Positions 10,296 through 23,474 of a stretch of 64,000 nt of DNA are shown here, one piece after another. The notes beneath the pieces were generated by a model, which was given only the letters and a program-made list of their open reading frames with translations, ran no database searches and had not been told where the DNA came from. The position numbers were made by a program, and so were the translations under genes. The stretch comes from Tamarix chinensis (Eukaryota > Streptophyta > Magnoliopsida > Caryophyllales > Tamaricaceae): assembly GCA_030549775.1 (NCBI GenBank), contig CM060180.1, forward strand, positions 83,857,172 through 83,921,171, given 5' to 3'. The first letter of the stretch is position 1; each line of letters begins with the position of its first letter.

Positions 10296-13200
10296 TGTAA
10301 TACCCTATATTTTTGTAAATTGTTGAATGAAAATTATATCAATTTTTGGACCTTTGATCTTGATTTAATGTTATGATTTGGTTTGAGGAAAAGTTTGATT
10401 TAAAATAATGTGGAAAATGGATTTTTTTGAGTTTTTTTAGGCGAAGTGGTTGATTGGTTTCATGGATTGGTTCATCGTTCTAGCAAATTGGGTTTTCTCA
10501 ACTAAAGTGATTGACTAGTTTGTAGAATAGTTGACTGGTAGGCCCAAACCAACCGACCGGTCTGTCTAGCTAAGCATATTTTTTGAATTTGATTTTTCTA
10601 AAAAAATTCTTATACTAAAATAGAACATTACCAACCCATGCCAAATTTTTCCTAAGAGATTTCTAACCATTTTCATGCTTCATTTAGCCCAAAAATATTG
10701 CCTTAGATTGATTTAGAGATTGATTGGGACCATTAAGGGGGAGAGATGACCTCAACTTTGTTCTCTTCCACCTCTCTCCTCTACACGTTTCTAAGATCAA
10801 TGCTTCAATCTCACGCACAACTATGAGTAGCCAAAATATTCCTACCATGTTGAAATTCCATTACTTTTGTTATGTGTTCCAATTCATGCCTAATTGGTCT
10901 ATATTCTCCAAAAACAGCATTTGAGCTTTGGAGAATAAGTCAACATATATAAGATGAGATCCATCCATTTAGTTGGAATTCAAATGGTAATTTGTAGGGT
11001 TTTTGATTTTTTCCTAAACACTCTATTATTAATTTTGATTGGTTGGCTATAAACAACCACAATCATCTCTTTTATGCCCCTTTCTTTGAGCCACCGAAAT
11101 CTCTAAGTCTCTATATTCACCTTCCCTCTTTCTACACTTCGAGCCTTGCAATCAAATTCTTACACTTTTTTGATCCTATCTCTAACTCTCTTATTTTAAT
11201 TGTTAATAAAGTAAGAGTTAGATTTTAGGGAAAAGAGTAAGTGGTTTAGCTAAGCATTTTCCTTTGTTGCCTCAAGTTGGTATATTCTTCTTTTCTTCTA
11301 TTTTAAGTTGAAAAATTAATAAGGATTTGATTCAATTTTTTGAGTTTAAGGTTTTGGTTTTAAGGTTTTAAAAGATGAGAATTCACAATTTGAATTCCTA
11401 TTATAAAGGGAATTTGCCCACATCAAGTAAGTGATTCTTGCTTTTAAAATAATTAATGAGTATTTCTGCATGTTCTGAGTTCCATTAAGTTGATTCTACA
11501 TGTTGGTTTGAATGTATATAGTCCGCATAACTGATTTGGATGGATAAATTATATACTTGAGAAAAAAAACATAAAATTTGATAGAAATAGGATGTGGTGA
11601 TTTAATGTTGATATTTGCAAGTTAATTCGGTTGAAAATGTGTTAGACTATGTTGACACATGTTCTAATGTAATTAAGAATGATTGATAAGCATGATTCTG
11701 CATGAAATTTAATGGTTTGGTGCTATAATAGGGCATAATGATTGATAAGTTAGGTCAAACTAATTGACTGGATCCTATAACAGTCAATTGGTTAACCTAA
11801 CCCATCGACTAGTAAGCCAACAGAAACCTTGGCCTTATTCTTTGCTTAAAAACGATTGGTTGAGTAGAACATATTGACCGGTCTATGAATAGTTGATTGG
11901 TTGGCCAAAACGAATTTATCAGTTTGAGAAAAAGCATAGTTTGGTTGAGTCAAACTGATCGACTAGTCGACCTAAACTAATTTTGTGTGGTTTGTTTCCT
12001 TTCGATTTGGTTATGCTTTGAGGCTATGTTTTGGACTATGTGATTTAATAATGGGATAAAATATAGATTTTATCATGGATTTATGGCCTAATGATAGGAT
12101 TGAATGGATTATAATATATGATATACTCTATGAGTGATGCAAAGGCTAAATGGATATTCCACTTATAATAAGTGATGATATTAAGCAAAGAGTAATGAAA
12201 CTCAATATGGGCATGAATAAAATAATAAGATGGATATGAGTAATATGGTAAAAGGATAAATGGAAACTCACATGGTTGGAAACATGGAAAGAAAAAAAAT
12301 AATTGATATGGAATAAACATGGAAATTGCCTCACTTACTTTTGTATGGGTATTGTGTGATCACTTATCCTTATGAATAATTTACTAATCACATAAAGTGA
12401 AAGACAATTGAGTTGATTATGGGTCTAGGTTACTTGATCCTCAATTAGCTAATGAGGGTTTGTGTACCTTTGGGCATTTTTTGTGCTTTCGAGCGGGATC
12501 TTGAGAGGTCCCGGTGCCTTACCTACTCTAGAAACTAATGATGTACTAGGGGATATCAATACTAATGGGTCTAGTTACCTAGGTGGTTGGCTTCAGCATG
12601 GACTTTTGTCCATATTGGTTGGCTTCCCCTAGACTTATGTTCGTTCTTGTGATTGGCTTTGGCCTAAACTTATATTCGCTTGGTGATTAGCTTCAGCTTG
12701 GACTTTATGTACCTTATTTGGATAGGCTTTTATGGTATGTGAGACCATGGGGTGGTGCACAATTCATCACTCGGTGATAATAAAATATAGATGATAATAT
12801 ATGAATGATGACCAAGTGGATGATTAATGATTGTATAAGGATGGAAATAATGTTATGAATGACCAAAAAGGATAAAAGCTAGTTTATGCACTTGGTTAAT
12901 GGCCTAAATGACTAATTAACTATTGAATGGAATGTTGGCAGGATGATTGACTTGTGTCACATATGAATAAGGAAAATGGATAATCTAAAGGATTAAGTAA
13001 TTAGAAATAGGCCTTGGTGTTGCTTGGATTTAATCTACTAATACATGTGTGGTATGCCTACATGATTATAATGTGAAACCAAGCATAATATATTTTACAT
13101 TATTTGAGTTATGCATGACAACATGCCTCAATATACTCTTACATTTATATGTAGCTTTATCATGACACATGTTATATATTATGTCCATGTACCATAGAAT

Positions 13201-13735
13201 TTGCATACTTGTGTTTATGTTGGGGGAGTGACTTGGCTTATTCAATATGTAGCGGGTTGATGTGCATGTCTACTTGGTTGCTTACTCATTCCCATGAGTA
13301 GAGGGTCATGTGTAGATTTTTAGGGATAGCCAGTAAAAGGACTACCTCAGTTAGGTCGGGGCTTGAGAGTGTTGACATCTGGAAATTTTGTGGGGTTCGT
13401 AAGGGATTATGGTTTTGATTTTGGGGTCACACCCTAATCTCATTTTATTATAGCCTTGTACTATTATCTACATGTATTTTGTAGTAATTTGGTTAGATAT
13501 CATTAAGGTCCTTCAATGTAAACAATCTTTTAAGTTGTTTATGTAATATTTTATTGGTGCACTCTGTTATTTTAATGTTTTGGTTGGCTTTAGTCTTGTA
13601 TCTAACTTGAGGTAGGTGGCAGACGTTTGTCTTGTGTCAGGTAAAACAGTATAACCCTATTTTTTCTAGGTATGTTTTCATCTTCCATAATGATTTAAAT
13701 GAAACTTTTTGTTAGCAAAAAATGGGGATGTTACA
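10296..13735 (+). mobile_element. Gypsy-type solo LTR, 3440 bp, CCATC duplication
   Basis: It starts TGTAATACCC at 10296 and ends GGGATGTTACA at 13735. Flanking 5-mers are identical: CCATC at 10291-10295 and 13736-13740. There is no internal domain, PBS or coding region, so this is a solo LTR left by recombination between the two LTRs of a full element. It carries CGACTAGT-type motifs (10442-10572, 11745-11980), about 50-bp repeats of the TTGGCTT...GGACTTATGT type (about 12570-12720), and the GCTTACTCATTCCCATGAGTAG module (about 13278-13300). The frames at 10724, 11043 and 12081-12334 inside it have no recognisable domain. Confidence 0.92.
11745..11980 (+). repeat. CGACTAGT-type motif array in a gypsy-type LTR
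   Basis: Diverged cores such as AATTGACTGGAT, CATCGACTAGTAAG, ATTGACCGGTCT, GTTGATTGGTTGG and GATCGACTAGTCGAC follow one another at 20-50 bp spacing. A smaller group lies at 10442-10572. The same motifs fill the Sirevirus LTR at 8690-9510, although the two LTRs belong to different superfamilies. Confidence 0.7.
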
Positions 13736-13740
13736 CCATC

Positions 13741-14165
13741 AATTAGGAGTATTTTCTATTTGTTAAAATATTTTCTTTAAGGTAAGATAAATCTCTATTT
13801 TATGATGATGTTTGGTGTTCATGTTTGCATTAGTTAATATCTTTGGGTTTTGCATGTACCTATAGCAAATCACGAGTTATTAGATATATAATAGATCAAG
13901 ATATGCATTGTGAATATGGATGGTTGCAGGCATGAGATCTGGCATCATATAGATCTTTGTTAGACTTTAAAAGTGTGGAATGTGTGTCTACATTAGAAGT
14001 TTGTATTAGTAACTAAATTATGGAGGTTATATGTATCAAACATGCTTATATGCTTAGCTAATTCCATAAATCTAGCTTCTATCTATTTATCCTAGGTTAT
14101 TTTAGTAGTATTTTGATGAATATTGGATATTTGTGTATGGTTGATGTTGGATGCGATATCATGAA
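13741..14165. other. Unassigned spacer between two inverted LTRs
   Basis: AT-rich sequence between the solo LTR ending at 13735 and the inverted LTR starting at 14166. No reading frame, repeat or known element recognised. It should be the older DNA into which both LTRs inserted. Confidence 0.4.
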
Positions 14166-17100
14166 TGTAACACCCCCATTTTTCACTACCGAGAAATTTC
14201 ATTTAAAACATTGTGGAAGCTGAAAACATTCCTAGGAAAATTGGGGGTCACTGTCATACTTAACACAAGATAGACATCTGTCACCTATCTCATATCAGAT
14301 ACAAGGATAAAATTAACGAAAACATTAAAACAACATAGTGCGTGAAATAATAGATTAAATAAATAATTTAAAAGAGTGTTTGCATCGGAGGATCTTAGTG
14401 GTTCCTGACCAAAACATTACAAAACACATGTGGATAAAGTACGAGGCCATAATAAAATGAGTTAGGGCATAAAACCCAAATTAAAATCTTGGTTCACCAC
14501 AGACCCCACCAAAAACCTTTGGAAGTCCTTGCTCTCAAGACCTTAACCAACTGAGGTAGGCCCTCTACTAGCTATCCCCAAACACCTACACATGGTCTTC
14601 TGCTTGTGAGAATGAGTAAGTGACCAAGTAAATGGGATTATCAGTACACTACGCACTATGTAAACCAAGTTGCCTCCTTAATGTAAACATATCGTTTATG
14701 GATATGAAGTACAACAAGCACCATGATAAAGCCATATATATAATGGTAGGATTACATAAGGACATCTTATCATGCATAAACCCAACAAAGTAGAATATAT
14801 GATGCTTGGTTTCACATCCTCATCTCATAATTATTTACACATGTAATAGCAAGAGGGTCCAAGTAACCTCTAGGGTTTATTTCCAATTACTTAATCCTTT
14901 AGGTTATTTCCTTTACTTATCCATATATGAAACAGATCATTCATCTAATGAATGTTCCATTCCATAACCAATTAGTCATTTTAAACATTAGCCAAGTGTA
15001 TAAACCAGCTTTTATTCCTTTTTAATTATTCAGACCATTTCTTCAATCGTTATCTAATTATTAACCATTAATTTGGTCACCATTCATATTTTTCCAACCA
15101 ATTACTTATCATCGAGCGATGGACTTTCTACCACCCCATGGTCTCATATACCATGGAAGCCTATTCAAATAAGGGATATAAATTCCAAGCCGAAACGAAT
15201 CGCCAAATGAACATAAGTCCAAGCCGAAGCTAATCACTAGAATGGATAGAAGTCCAAGCCGAATCCAACCACCTAGGTAACCATACCCTTTAGTATCAAT
15301 ACCCCATAGTATATTATTAGTGTCTAGAGTAGGTAAGGCACTGTGACTTCTCAGGATCCCACTGAAGACAACAAAATTTCCCGAAGGCAAACTAGACTCT
15401 GGTAGTTAATTGAGGATCGAGTAACCTAGGCCTATACTCAATTCAATTTTCTTTCGCTTTAAGTGTTTACTATTTTATTCATAAGAATGGGATATCATAC
15501 AATGCCTATACAAAGTAAGCAAGGCAATTTCCTAGGTTTACTCCATCTCACTCCTTTTTCTTTCCATTTTTCCAACCATGTGAGTTTTCCATTTATCCTT
15601 GAAAAATATTATTCATACTCACCAAATTATTTAATTTAAGCCCATGCTGAGTTTCAATAATCTTTTCTCAATATCGTCACTTATCATAAGTAGAATATCC
15701 ATTTATCCCTTACATTACCCATAGATTGTGTTTTATCCATTTAATTCTTTTATTAGGCTAATAATCTATGATAAAATTTATATTTTATCCTATTACTAAT
15801 AATAATATAATCCAAGACATAACTCAAAGCATAATCGAACCAAATGAAAACAAATAAGGTAAACCAGTTGAACCAGTCAATCGGTCTGGCCTAATAGATC
15901 AATTAGTGTGGGTCAACAAGTCAATCGATTAGACTCAAACTAAACCATAATTTTTTCCAAACCAGTAAAATAGTTGATTGTTTATAGACCAGTCTATCAG
16001 TTTTACTCAACCAGTCAATAGGTTCAAGAAGAGAGCAAGACCAAGGTCTCTACAGGCTCACCAATCAATAGTTGGGTTAACTAGTTGACCGTTCTAGGAA
16101 CTAATTGATTAGTTTGACTTGACCAATCGATTAGTTTTCTCTAACATAGCACCAATCCATTAAATTCCTTATAGATTCTTACATATAAATCATCCTTAAC
16201 CATATTAAGACATGTATCAACATACTTTGACATATTTTCTACCAAATTAACTTGCATTTCATATGAAATCATCATATTCTATTTTCACCAAATTCATGTT
16301 TTTTACTCAAATCCTATCATTTAACCATCCGAACCATTTATATAGGCTATATTCATTTATGCTAACATGTATAAATCAACTTATGGTAACACATACATGC
16401 AGGAATACTTACTAAATATTTTGTAATCAAGAATCACCTACTTCATGTAGGCAAAATCCCCTTTAAACTTAGAAGTTCCATCTATGAAATTCTCAGCTTT
16501 TAAAATTTTAAAACCATAATCTTAAACTCAAAAATTACACCAAAACCTTCTTAAAATTTGAACTTAAAAATAAAAGGAAAGAAGAACATACCACTTGAGG
16601 CAAAAATAGGGAAGAGCTTAACTAGACCACTCAACCTTTTTCCTATAATCTAATTCCTCATTGCTTAACAATGAAGTAAGAGAGAGCTAGAGATAGGATC
16701 GGAAGAGTGTAAGTAAATTGATTAGTAAGGCTCAAACTGTATAAAGAAGATATAGAATACAAGACTTAGAGAATTCAATGGCTGAAAAAAATGAGCATAT
16801 AAGTTATGATTGAGGCTATTTATAGTTAACCAATCGAAGGAAAATATAGAGTGTTTGAAATCAAATTGAAACCCTACAATTGACCATTTTATCAAGCTAA
16901 ATGGATAGACTTTTCTAGGATTTGTTGACTTATTCTCTAGAGCTCAAATGGTGTCCCAAGGGAATGCAAGTCAATTAAGCCAAAATTAGCATGCAAAGGT
17001 GAAGTAATGGAAGGTCAACATGGAAGGAATCTTCCAGCTGCTTAGAATCATGCTTGAGATCGAAGCATTGATTTCAAAAATATGTAGAGGAGAGAGAAGG

Positions 17101-17512
17101 AAAAAGATAATGTTGAGGTTATCCTTTCCCCTCAAATGTCCCAACCGACCTCCAGATCAATTTGAGGTAATATTTTGGGGTAAATACATCACAAAGTTGG
17201 TTAGGAATCTCTTAGAGATAAATTGGCATGGGTTTTTAAGGTTCTATTTTAGTGTAAGAGATTTTTCAGAAAATCCAGCTCAAAAAATATGACTTGCTCG
17301 ACAAACCAGTCGATAGTTCTAAGCTTACTAGTCAAATGTTCTACAACCAACCAATTAGTTTAGTTGAGAAAGTTCAATTGCTGAAATGATAAAGCAATCG
17401 ATTGGCTTGCTTGTAAAACTCAATAAACTCCATTTTTTTAACATGATTTTAAATTAAAATTTACCCTAAACCAAATCATAATATTAAATAAACATCAAAG
17501 GCACCAAAATTT
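14166..17512 (-). mobile_element. Gypsy-type LTR, same family as 10296-13735, inverted and truncated
   Basis: It opens TGTAACACCCCCATTTTT at 14166, the reverse complement of the LTR 3' end. It then follows 13735 back towards 10340: the 15109-15490 part matches the TTGGCTT/GGACTTATG repeats, 15860-16140 matches the CGACTAGT-type array, and 17440-17510 matches 10340-10420. The last 45 bp or so of the LTR are absent and no target duplication could be found, so one end was lost by deletion. The frames within (15109-15390, 17020-17292) are not supported as genes. Confidence 0.85.
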
Positions 17513-18690
17513 TGATGTGGTTCTTGTTAATTTCATCCTTGATATTGATTATGTGGGCATGCTAAGGTTATTTTTTGTTCAACACATGAATTTGATGAGT
17601 TAATCATGATAGTGTGGTGCAATTAATTGATAATTGTGTTTTGGAAGGAATTGTTTTATTATTGGCAATATCATGAGTAGGATGTGATTTATCGGGTGTT
17701 AAGCATGATTTAGCCATTTTGGCCTTGGTGTGAAGAATGTGATTATAATATGATATCAAGTCTTTAATTTAGTCTTGGAGGATGATTTGGGTATTCGGTG
17801 TCTTGTGCATTTTTTGTATGAATTTTAATCTACTTACTTGAGCATGGGATTGATGATATCATGACTTATATAATTTGTTGCCTATGTTGATGAATTGAGG
17901 CATGAATTATGATTTTTATAGAATTCAAGCATGCTCTTGTTGAGTATTGATTCATCTCATGATTGGTGTGAATTTGTATGTGGAGTATGCCTTTTTATAT
18001 GCTCTACAACATGGATGCGTGATAGGATTAAATTAGAAGATATTGTTGCTATTATTATGTTTTGTTAGATTGATTAATTGGTTGGGTGAATAGTTGCTTG
18101 ATTTAGAATCTTTGATCAATTGGTTGTGAGAATAGTTGTTTAGTTTGATAAATCAATCAACTAGTTTTGATGAGCAATCAATCAATTTGCCAAATCCATC
18201 AACTGATTTCCTTGTGACTATAGTGATCTAGTATCTACTTAGACCCATAGAACAATTTAGGTGAATTCCTTGACTAGTTTCCATGAGTAGTTGATTAGCT
18301 GGACTAAACACATTGATAGATTGCCCTATAACCATAGTGGTCTAGTCTCTATTCAAGCTCATCGTCTAGTTTAGCCAAACCCATTGATAGGTTCTTATGA
18401 ATAATTAGTTAATTAGAGCAACTAGTTGACTAGTTTTCTAGTGTATTATTTTCTCAAGTCTAGTATAACTAGAACAATAAGTTGTTCCATTTATATTTCT
18501 CCATTTTTGCTTGATATCTAATGTTCTTTGTTTGAGACTTCTAAATTAGTTTTTTTTCCATAATTACAACATTTTAATCATAATTTCAACAAAAGTTAAC
18601 TAAGATTTAATATGGATCAAAATGATAATATTATGTTGCCTTGAGTGGTTAAGTTTGGTTTCACTTCTAAACACCTAAGTGGTGGCTTGT
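17513..18690. repeat. AT-rich LTR-like sequence with a CGACTAGT-type array (18060-18450)
   Basis: No coding region. From about 18060 to 18450 there are repeated cores such as TGATCAATTGGTTG, TCAACTAGTTTTG, TTGACTAGTTTCC and CATTGATAGATTGCC, like those in the flanking LTRs. I could not find LTR ends, so this may be the body of a diverged gypsy-type LTR. Confidence 0.45.
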
Positions 18691-18691
18691 A

Positions 18692-18935
18692 TTTCTTGTG
18701 TTCTATTTGGTGTTATTTCTTTGTAACACCCATTTAATTATTAAGGAAATTATCATTGTAATTTGTGATATCATTTGGTATTTAATAATAATAATGAAAT
18801 TGCATGTCTTGTGTTATTTTTGGCATTATTATTTGGTAATACCCAATTGGTTATTAAATAAATTGTAATTTATGATATTATTAGGAAGTTACTAATGATA
18901 AAATTAAGAAAGATAAAATAGTTATTTGTGCGGCT
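18692..18935. repeat. About 113-bp direct duplication
   Basis: CTTGTGTTCTATTTGG...TGTAACACCCATTTAATTATTAA at 18692 recurs from 18805 as CTTGTGTTATTTTTGG...GGTAATACCCAATTGGTTATTAA, followed in both by a similar ATTGTAATTTRTGATAT segment. The TGTAACACCC in unit 1 looks like an LTR end but belongs to the repeat. Confidence 0.65.
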
Positions 18936-19126
18936 TGTGCCCTTGAGTTGTGTTGGTTGTCAATATTTAGAAGCACCCAATTAGATTGTTCTAAAATTAT
19001 GTTGTAGATTGTGGGACCACTAATTAATTATATAATGGGAATAAGATTTTGTTAAAGAATTCTTCCTTAGCTATTGGGTTGGTTACCTAGAGTTAGTTAC
19101 ACTGTTGCCTTGTGATATTTACTTTT

Positions 19127-19710
19127 CTTTCACTTAGTACATTTCCCTTCTTACCCAGTTGTGGCTCATATGTAGGAGTAGGAATATTACTATGGCAAAT
19201 AATTATGGTGTCGGTGCTTGTATAGAGGGTATACCATGATTGGTGGAGTTGCATCTCCTTTCACTTAGCATATTTCCTATCCTACTAGGATGTGGCTTGT
19301 ATATGAGAGTAGAAATATTATTGTGGCTGACCATTTTTAACACTAGTGCTTATGTAGAAGGTACACCATAATAGGTGGATTTATCCCTTATGTTTGGTGT
19401 CATTGCCTAAACACCAAACTAGGAGGTTGGGATTGCCTCATTTATGGTTGGTGTCATCACTTAAACACCCAACTGGGAGGTTTGGATTCCCTCATTTACG
19501 TTTAGTGTCATCATCTAAACATCCATATTGGGATTAGTGTTACACTTTTGAGGTTATGCCTATGTTTGCGTTTGGTGTCATCGCCTAAACACCGATATTG
19601 AAATCAGTGCTCCGCATTAAAGGGTGTGCCCGTGTTTGCATTTGGTGTCATCACCTAAACACCCATATTGTGATCAGTGCTTCGCTTTGGATGGAATGCC
19701 TATGTTAGGG
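19127..19710. repeat. Two nested short arrays: 130-bp duplication and five TTTGGTGTCATC units
   Basis: A segment with TTTCACTTAGTACATTTCC...GGAGTAGGAATATTA...GGTATACCAT occurs at 19127 and again from 19254. From 19398 on, five units start with TTTGGTGTCATCGCCTAAAC-like sequence (near 19398, 19453, 19500, 19571, 19640), 48-71 bp apart. The core is the reverse complement of the repeat core at 22475-23380 (GTGTTT...GACACCAAA type). Confidence 0.7.
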
Positions 19711-20859
19711 ACCTATATACCCTTGTGTTACTACCATGAACCTAATTCATAACTAATTGTTAGTGACCTTGAGTGGTTAAGGAGGTTGAGGATTCAATTG
19801 AATATTGTGTCTGGATCTTAGTATCCCTTATTGAATAATAATTTAGTAGTGAACAAAACACTAATAATTTAAAATGAAAGATAACTTAAGTTGGAAAAAG
19901 AATGCTATGCCTTGAATTTCAACCTCTGAGTGCATAGTTGGATCTTTGAGTTAAAGGGATTACTTATACTCTTAGGGATTCACAACCTTATCGAGGGTAT
20001 TCATACTCAATGACGTGGGTGTTGATGTTTTGTGTATACACCACTTTTTGTCATATGACTTCCTCTATTTACCACTTGGGAAGTTAAAGATTTGATTGTT
20101 GATTTATCCTTAACGATCACTATCTTGGATTATGAGACTTCTAAACTCAATAATTGAGCATCCAAATTAGGTCTCTAGACTAATACCAATATGTATTCTA
20201 ACTCTCAAGACTATGTTCCAATGCTCGACATTTTTTGGGAGTTTTCTAAGTCCTATATAATTGATAAACAAAATATTCATTATTGCCCCCAAACAAGGCC
20301 CTCCCTTAGCTTTCCCTTCCTATTCAATATTTGTTACATTCACATGAGAGAAAGAAGATAATGTCTAGCATTCCATTTCCCTCCTTATATCCACTTCCAT
20401 ACCATGTTAAATGATTAATCCCTTCGTCTTCTTGCCACCATACTTCCCTAATCCTCTAATGGTGTTGTTATTATTCCTTTGTTATAGCTTTTTTATTTTT
20501 TTATTGTAGCTTGATTCCCATCTAACTTTATTTGGATCCAACTTTAAAGAAGGAAATCTAGATCGAGGACTAACACCTTTATATCCTTTTCCCTTACTAT
20601 TGTTTTGGTTTTCCCTAGTAAAGCCATTTGAACTAGGACATCAGTCAACTCTTTATTATGTCTTATAGTTTATGTTTTTAGCTTGTAAGCACCATTGTTA
20701 TTACTTAAGCTTTCTGCTTTGATTTCATCATGTTTTTTTTTACTCCTCTAGGCTTTTTTTTCATTAAGACTTTAGTCTAATTATCCTATTGATTTGATCA
20801 TACCTTGCTAGAGGAGCCCTCCTCTAAAACGTTGAACCTTAACTTCATCTCACTTGGTT
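19711..20859. other. No recognisable feature
   Basis: AT-rich sequence with no long reading frame or element end that I can identify. The first 300 bp may still belong to the LTR-like DNA upstream; the last part may be the decayed 3' side of the minus-strand LINE. Confidence 0.35.
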
Positions 20860-21650
20860 TTAAACCTAGATTTTACATGAAACTTCCACCATTCTTCTTC
20901 CTCTCTGCATTCCTTCCTTTCCACAGTGATGCATGTAGCCATGATCCATCTTTATGCATTTTCCTCTCCAGCGACACAATATTTGAACTTCTTGTAATAT
21001 TTTTTCTATATGCCTAATCAGACCTCGCATATAACAAAAGTTGGGGAGATGTTCATATTTTATGATCAAGGTTATTGGTTCTGCTCATCCAAACTAAATT
21101 TAGAGAGCCTATTTCAATAGTTTGTTCACAACAACCAACACATGTAACCTCATTGATTTACACCATCTCATGTTCATATCCTCATTAAAATTCAAGAACT
21201 CCTCAATTTGGTTTACTATTATTTCTCCATAGTGTTTTGAATATCTATTATGTGGTATGTCTTATACCCTAGCCCTGAAAATCTATCCACTAAATCTCTA
21301 TCTTTGATAGATTCATGTCTTCCTTTAACCTCTATAATAAAATTATATGGATGTCAAAGTGCCATAACCCATCTATGCAACCTCTCTTTTGCGTATGAAT
21401 TCAAACAAAAAAAAGTTTGGTTTTATTTCCTTCATTACCATATCATGACTCACCTTCAAAACCAATAAGAAGGTAGTCTTAAGGGTCCTAACATTGAAAT
21501 ATTTATTGGGGAATATGTTTTTTTATGAGGATCTCATGATGATTTCCTCTCCTTTATCATTTATGATGTCACACTCAACAATAATATCCTTTGAATCATC
21601 TATTTTGATGCCTATTTGCTAAAATTCCTCCATAAGATTGTTAACCATGA
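20860..21650 (-). pseudogene. LINE (L1-type) ORF1 remnant: DUF4283-like and zinc knuckle
   Basis: Read on the minus strand, 21640-21250 gives a DUF4283-like RNA-binding region with an FNVRTLKTTFLLVLKV-like stretch and NFFLFEF, then (about 21310-21250) a DRFSGLGYKTYHI-like piece. The frame 21069-20866 (67 aa) follows with YEHLPNFCYMRGLIRHIEK, a degraded zf-CCHC_4 knuckle in which the second Cys is Arg and the last Cys is lost, then DHGYMHHC in place of the usual 'YGxWLRA' stretch. In plant L1 elements this protein binds the element RNA. Several frame changes and stops are present, and neither endonuclease nor RT is visible. It is a fragment. Confidence 0.7.
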
Positions 21651-22474
21651 TAAAGTAGATGACGATTTTTATGTGGATTAATAGTGTTATCCATAAGAAA
21701 GGTTATATTGGAAGTTTGAGGTCAAAGATCCTAGAAGGGGAATTAAAACTCTTAAACCCTATGATTGAGAAAACATTTTGCACTTTCCCAATTATTTCCA
21801 AGTTTTTTCAATATAATTTTCTATAAGCAGTTAAGATACACTACACTTATATTTGTCAATTAAACTCCTTTCGAGAGAAGATTTGCAATAGATGGAGTCA
21901 AACTCGAATATAACCACACTAATCACCTTGTGAATAAGAAATTAAAATATCTTAAGGTAAGTTAGAGTTTGTACATAAAATGAAATGTCAAAATCATATA
22001 TTAGATGTGGGTGTATCCATTAAAACACAAGTTTAAGGTAATATCTAGGTAACTTAATGTATGATATGAACCTAATTTGAAGTGATAATATTTGAAGAAA
22101 TAATATGGTATAATATTTGATAAACTATTATTCATATATATAATTAAAACCAATGACTGATACAATCATCGTTCTCCCCAAATTCAAGAATCTTATTTGT
22201 TCTGAACTACCTGCAAAACCATAACTACACTCCCAAATAAAGTGGCTTCATGACAGCACCACGAAGGCATCATTACAATGACATACGTAATAATACCTAT
22301 ATCCTATGTATACCCAATTACATATCAATTCTTATAGGTCATTTATACCAATATATCTTCTTGATCAAATGTATTTATTTTGGGTACCTCGATAATGATA
22401 GTTAATTAAGACTACCCCAAGTTCATTTTCCATTAACTAACTTAATTCATATTAGGCTATTTTGTATCAATTAC
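21651..22474. other. No recognisable feature
   Basis: AT-rich, no domain-bearing frame. The start of the LTR that ends at 23474 may lie in this stretch, but I could not place it. Confidence 0.3.
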
Positions 22475-23474
22475 TAGTGTTTTATGATTACACCCAATAC
22501 ATACATATATAGATCACTTTATTCACATAGCTCTAGTGTTTAAGCATAACCAAACTAGTCTAGACGTATTACCCATATTACTCATGGTATTCAAGCCACT
22601 ACATAATACCACATCTTTTAATGGTATTTGAATATATATCCCAATTATTCATGAACATCACTCATGGTAATCATAACAATTATGTTATCCATACCATATT
22701 ATATTTTCATAAATTCATAGTATTTTAAGCTTACACTAAACTTATCGGCGTAGTAATCATATTATCACAACGATTTAAGATCACACCAAACTCATGCACA
22801 TATATTGTTTTTATTGTTCACATTTTTTAGTGTTTGCAATTACACCAAATGGTTCATCTATCATAGTCAAATTATTCAAATAGTGTTTTTAGATGACACC
22901 AACTATCCCATGATATACATACATTCATTTCCATAGTGTTTTTATCTTGCACTAAACTATTATGTATGATATTCACATTATTCATATTCACGGCGATTTT
23001 ATATTACACTAAACTATCACATGAAGTATTCACATTAGCCAAACTAGAGGACACTAATGTCTATCCCCACCAGAGATCGTATGAGAGTTGGTATCACTAC
23101 CTAGGGCCACATTGTGGGTGCAACTATCTCTCCTAAGAAGCTTAATGACAAGGTGAGTGGGTATTAGTACATACCCGCTTGCTAATAGTGATCTAGTCAT
23201 GGTGGCTTAAGCCACCATAAGGGTATCCTTGTCCTTAAGTGTGTACATTCCTTATCAGGTCTGTAAATTTTTTATAGAGTAGAGATGGTGATGAAACCAC
23301 TATACAACTAGTAGCCCCTTGTATTTTATGATTGCACTATATATACGCTTGTTAACCTAAGTGTTTTGTGTGATTACACTAAATACATCCGTAGGTATTT
23401 ATAGATTATTATACGCCCTAAATTGGTGCTCAAAATTTTAATTTTAAAGGAAACATTTATACAAAATATCAAGT
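22475..23474 (+). mobile_element. Gypsy-type LTR 3' portion with AGTGTTTTA...ACACYAAAC repeats
   Basis: About ten diverged units with a TAGTGTTTTAAGATTACACYAAAC-type core occur near 22475, 22533, 22719, 22772, 22829, 22878, 22935, 22993 and 23357. The segment finishes AATTTTAAAGGAAACATTTA...AGTGTTACA at 23474, comparable to the 3' ends of the other gypsy-type LTRs. I therefore read it as the 3' part of such an LTR on the plus strand. The 5' end is not identified. Confidence 0.5.

Noticed and set aside
17020..17292. 90-aa plus-strand frame
   Set aside because: It lies inside the inverted gypsy-type LTR, has no recognisable domain and is not preserved in the sister LTR.
18722..18731. TGTAACACCC as an LTR start
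   Set aside because: It is part of a 113-bp duplicated unit and has no matching end or target duplication.
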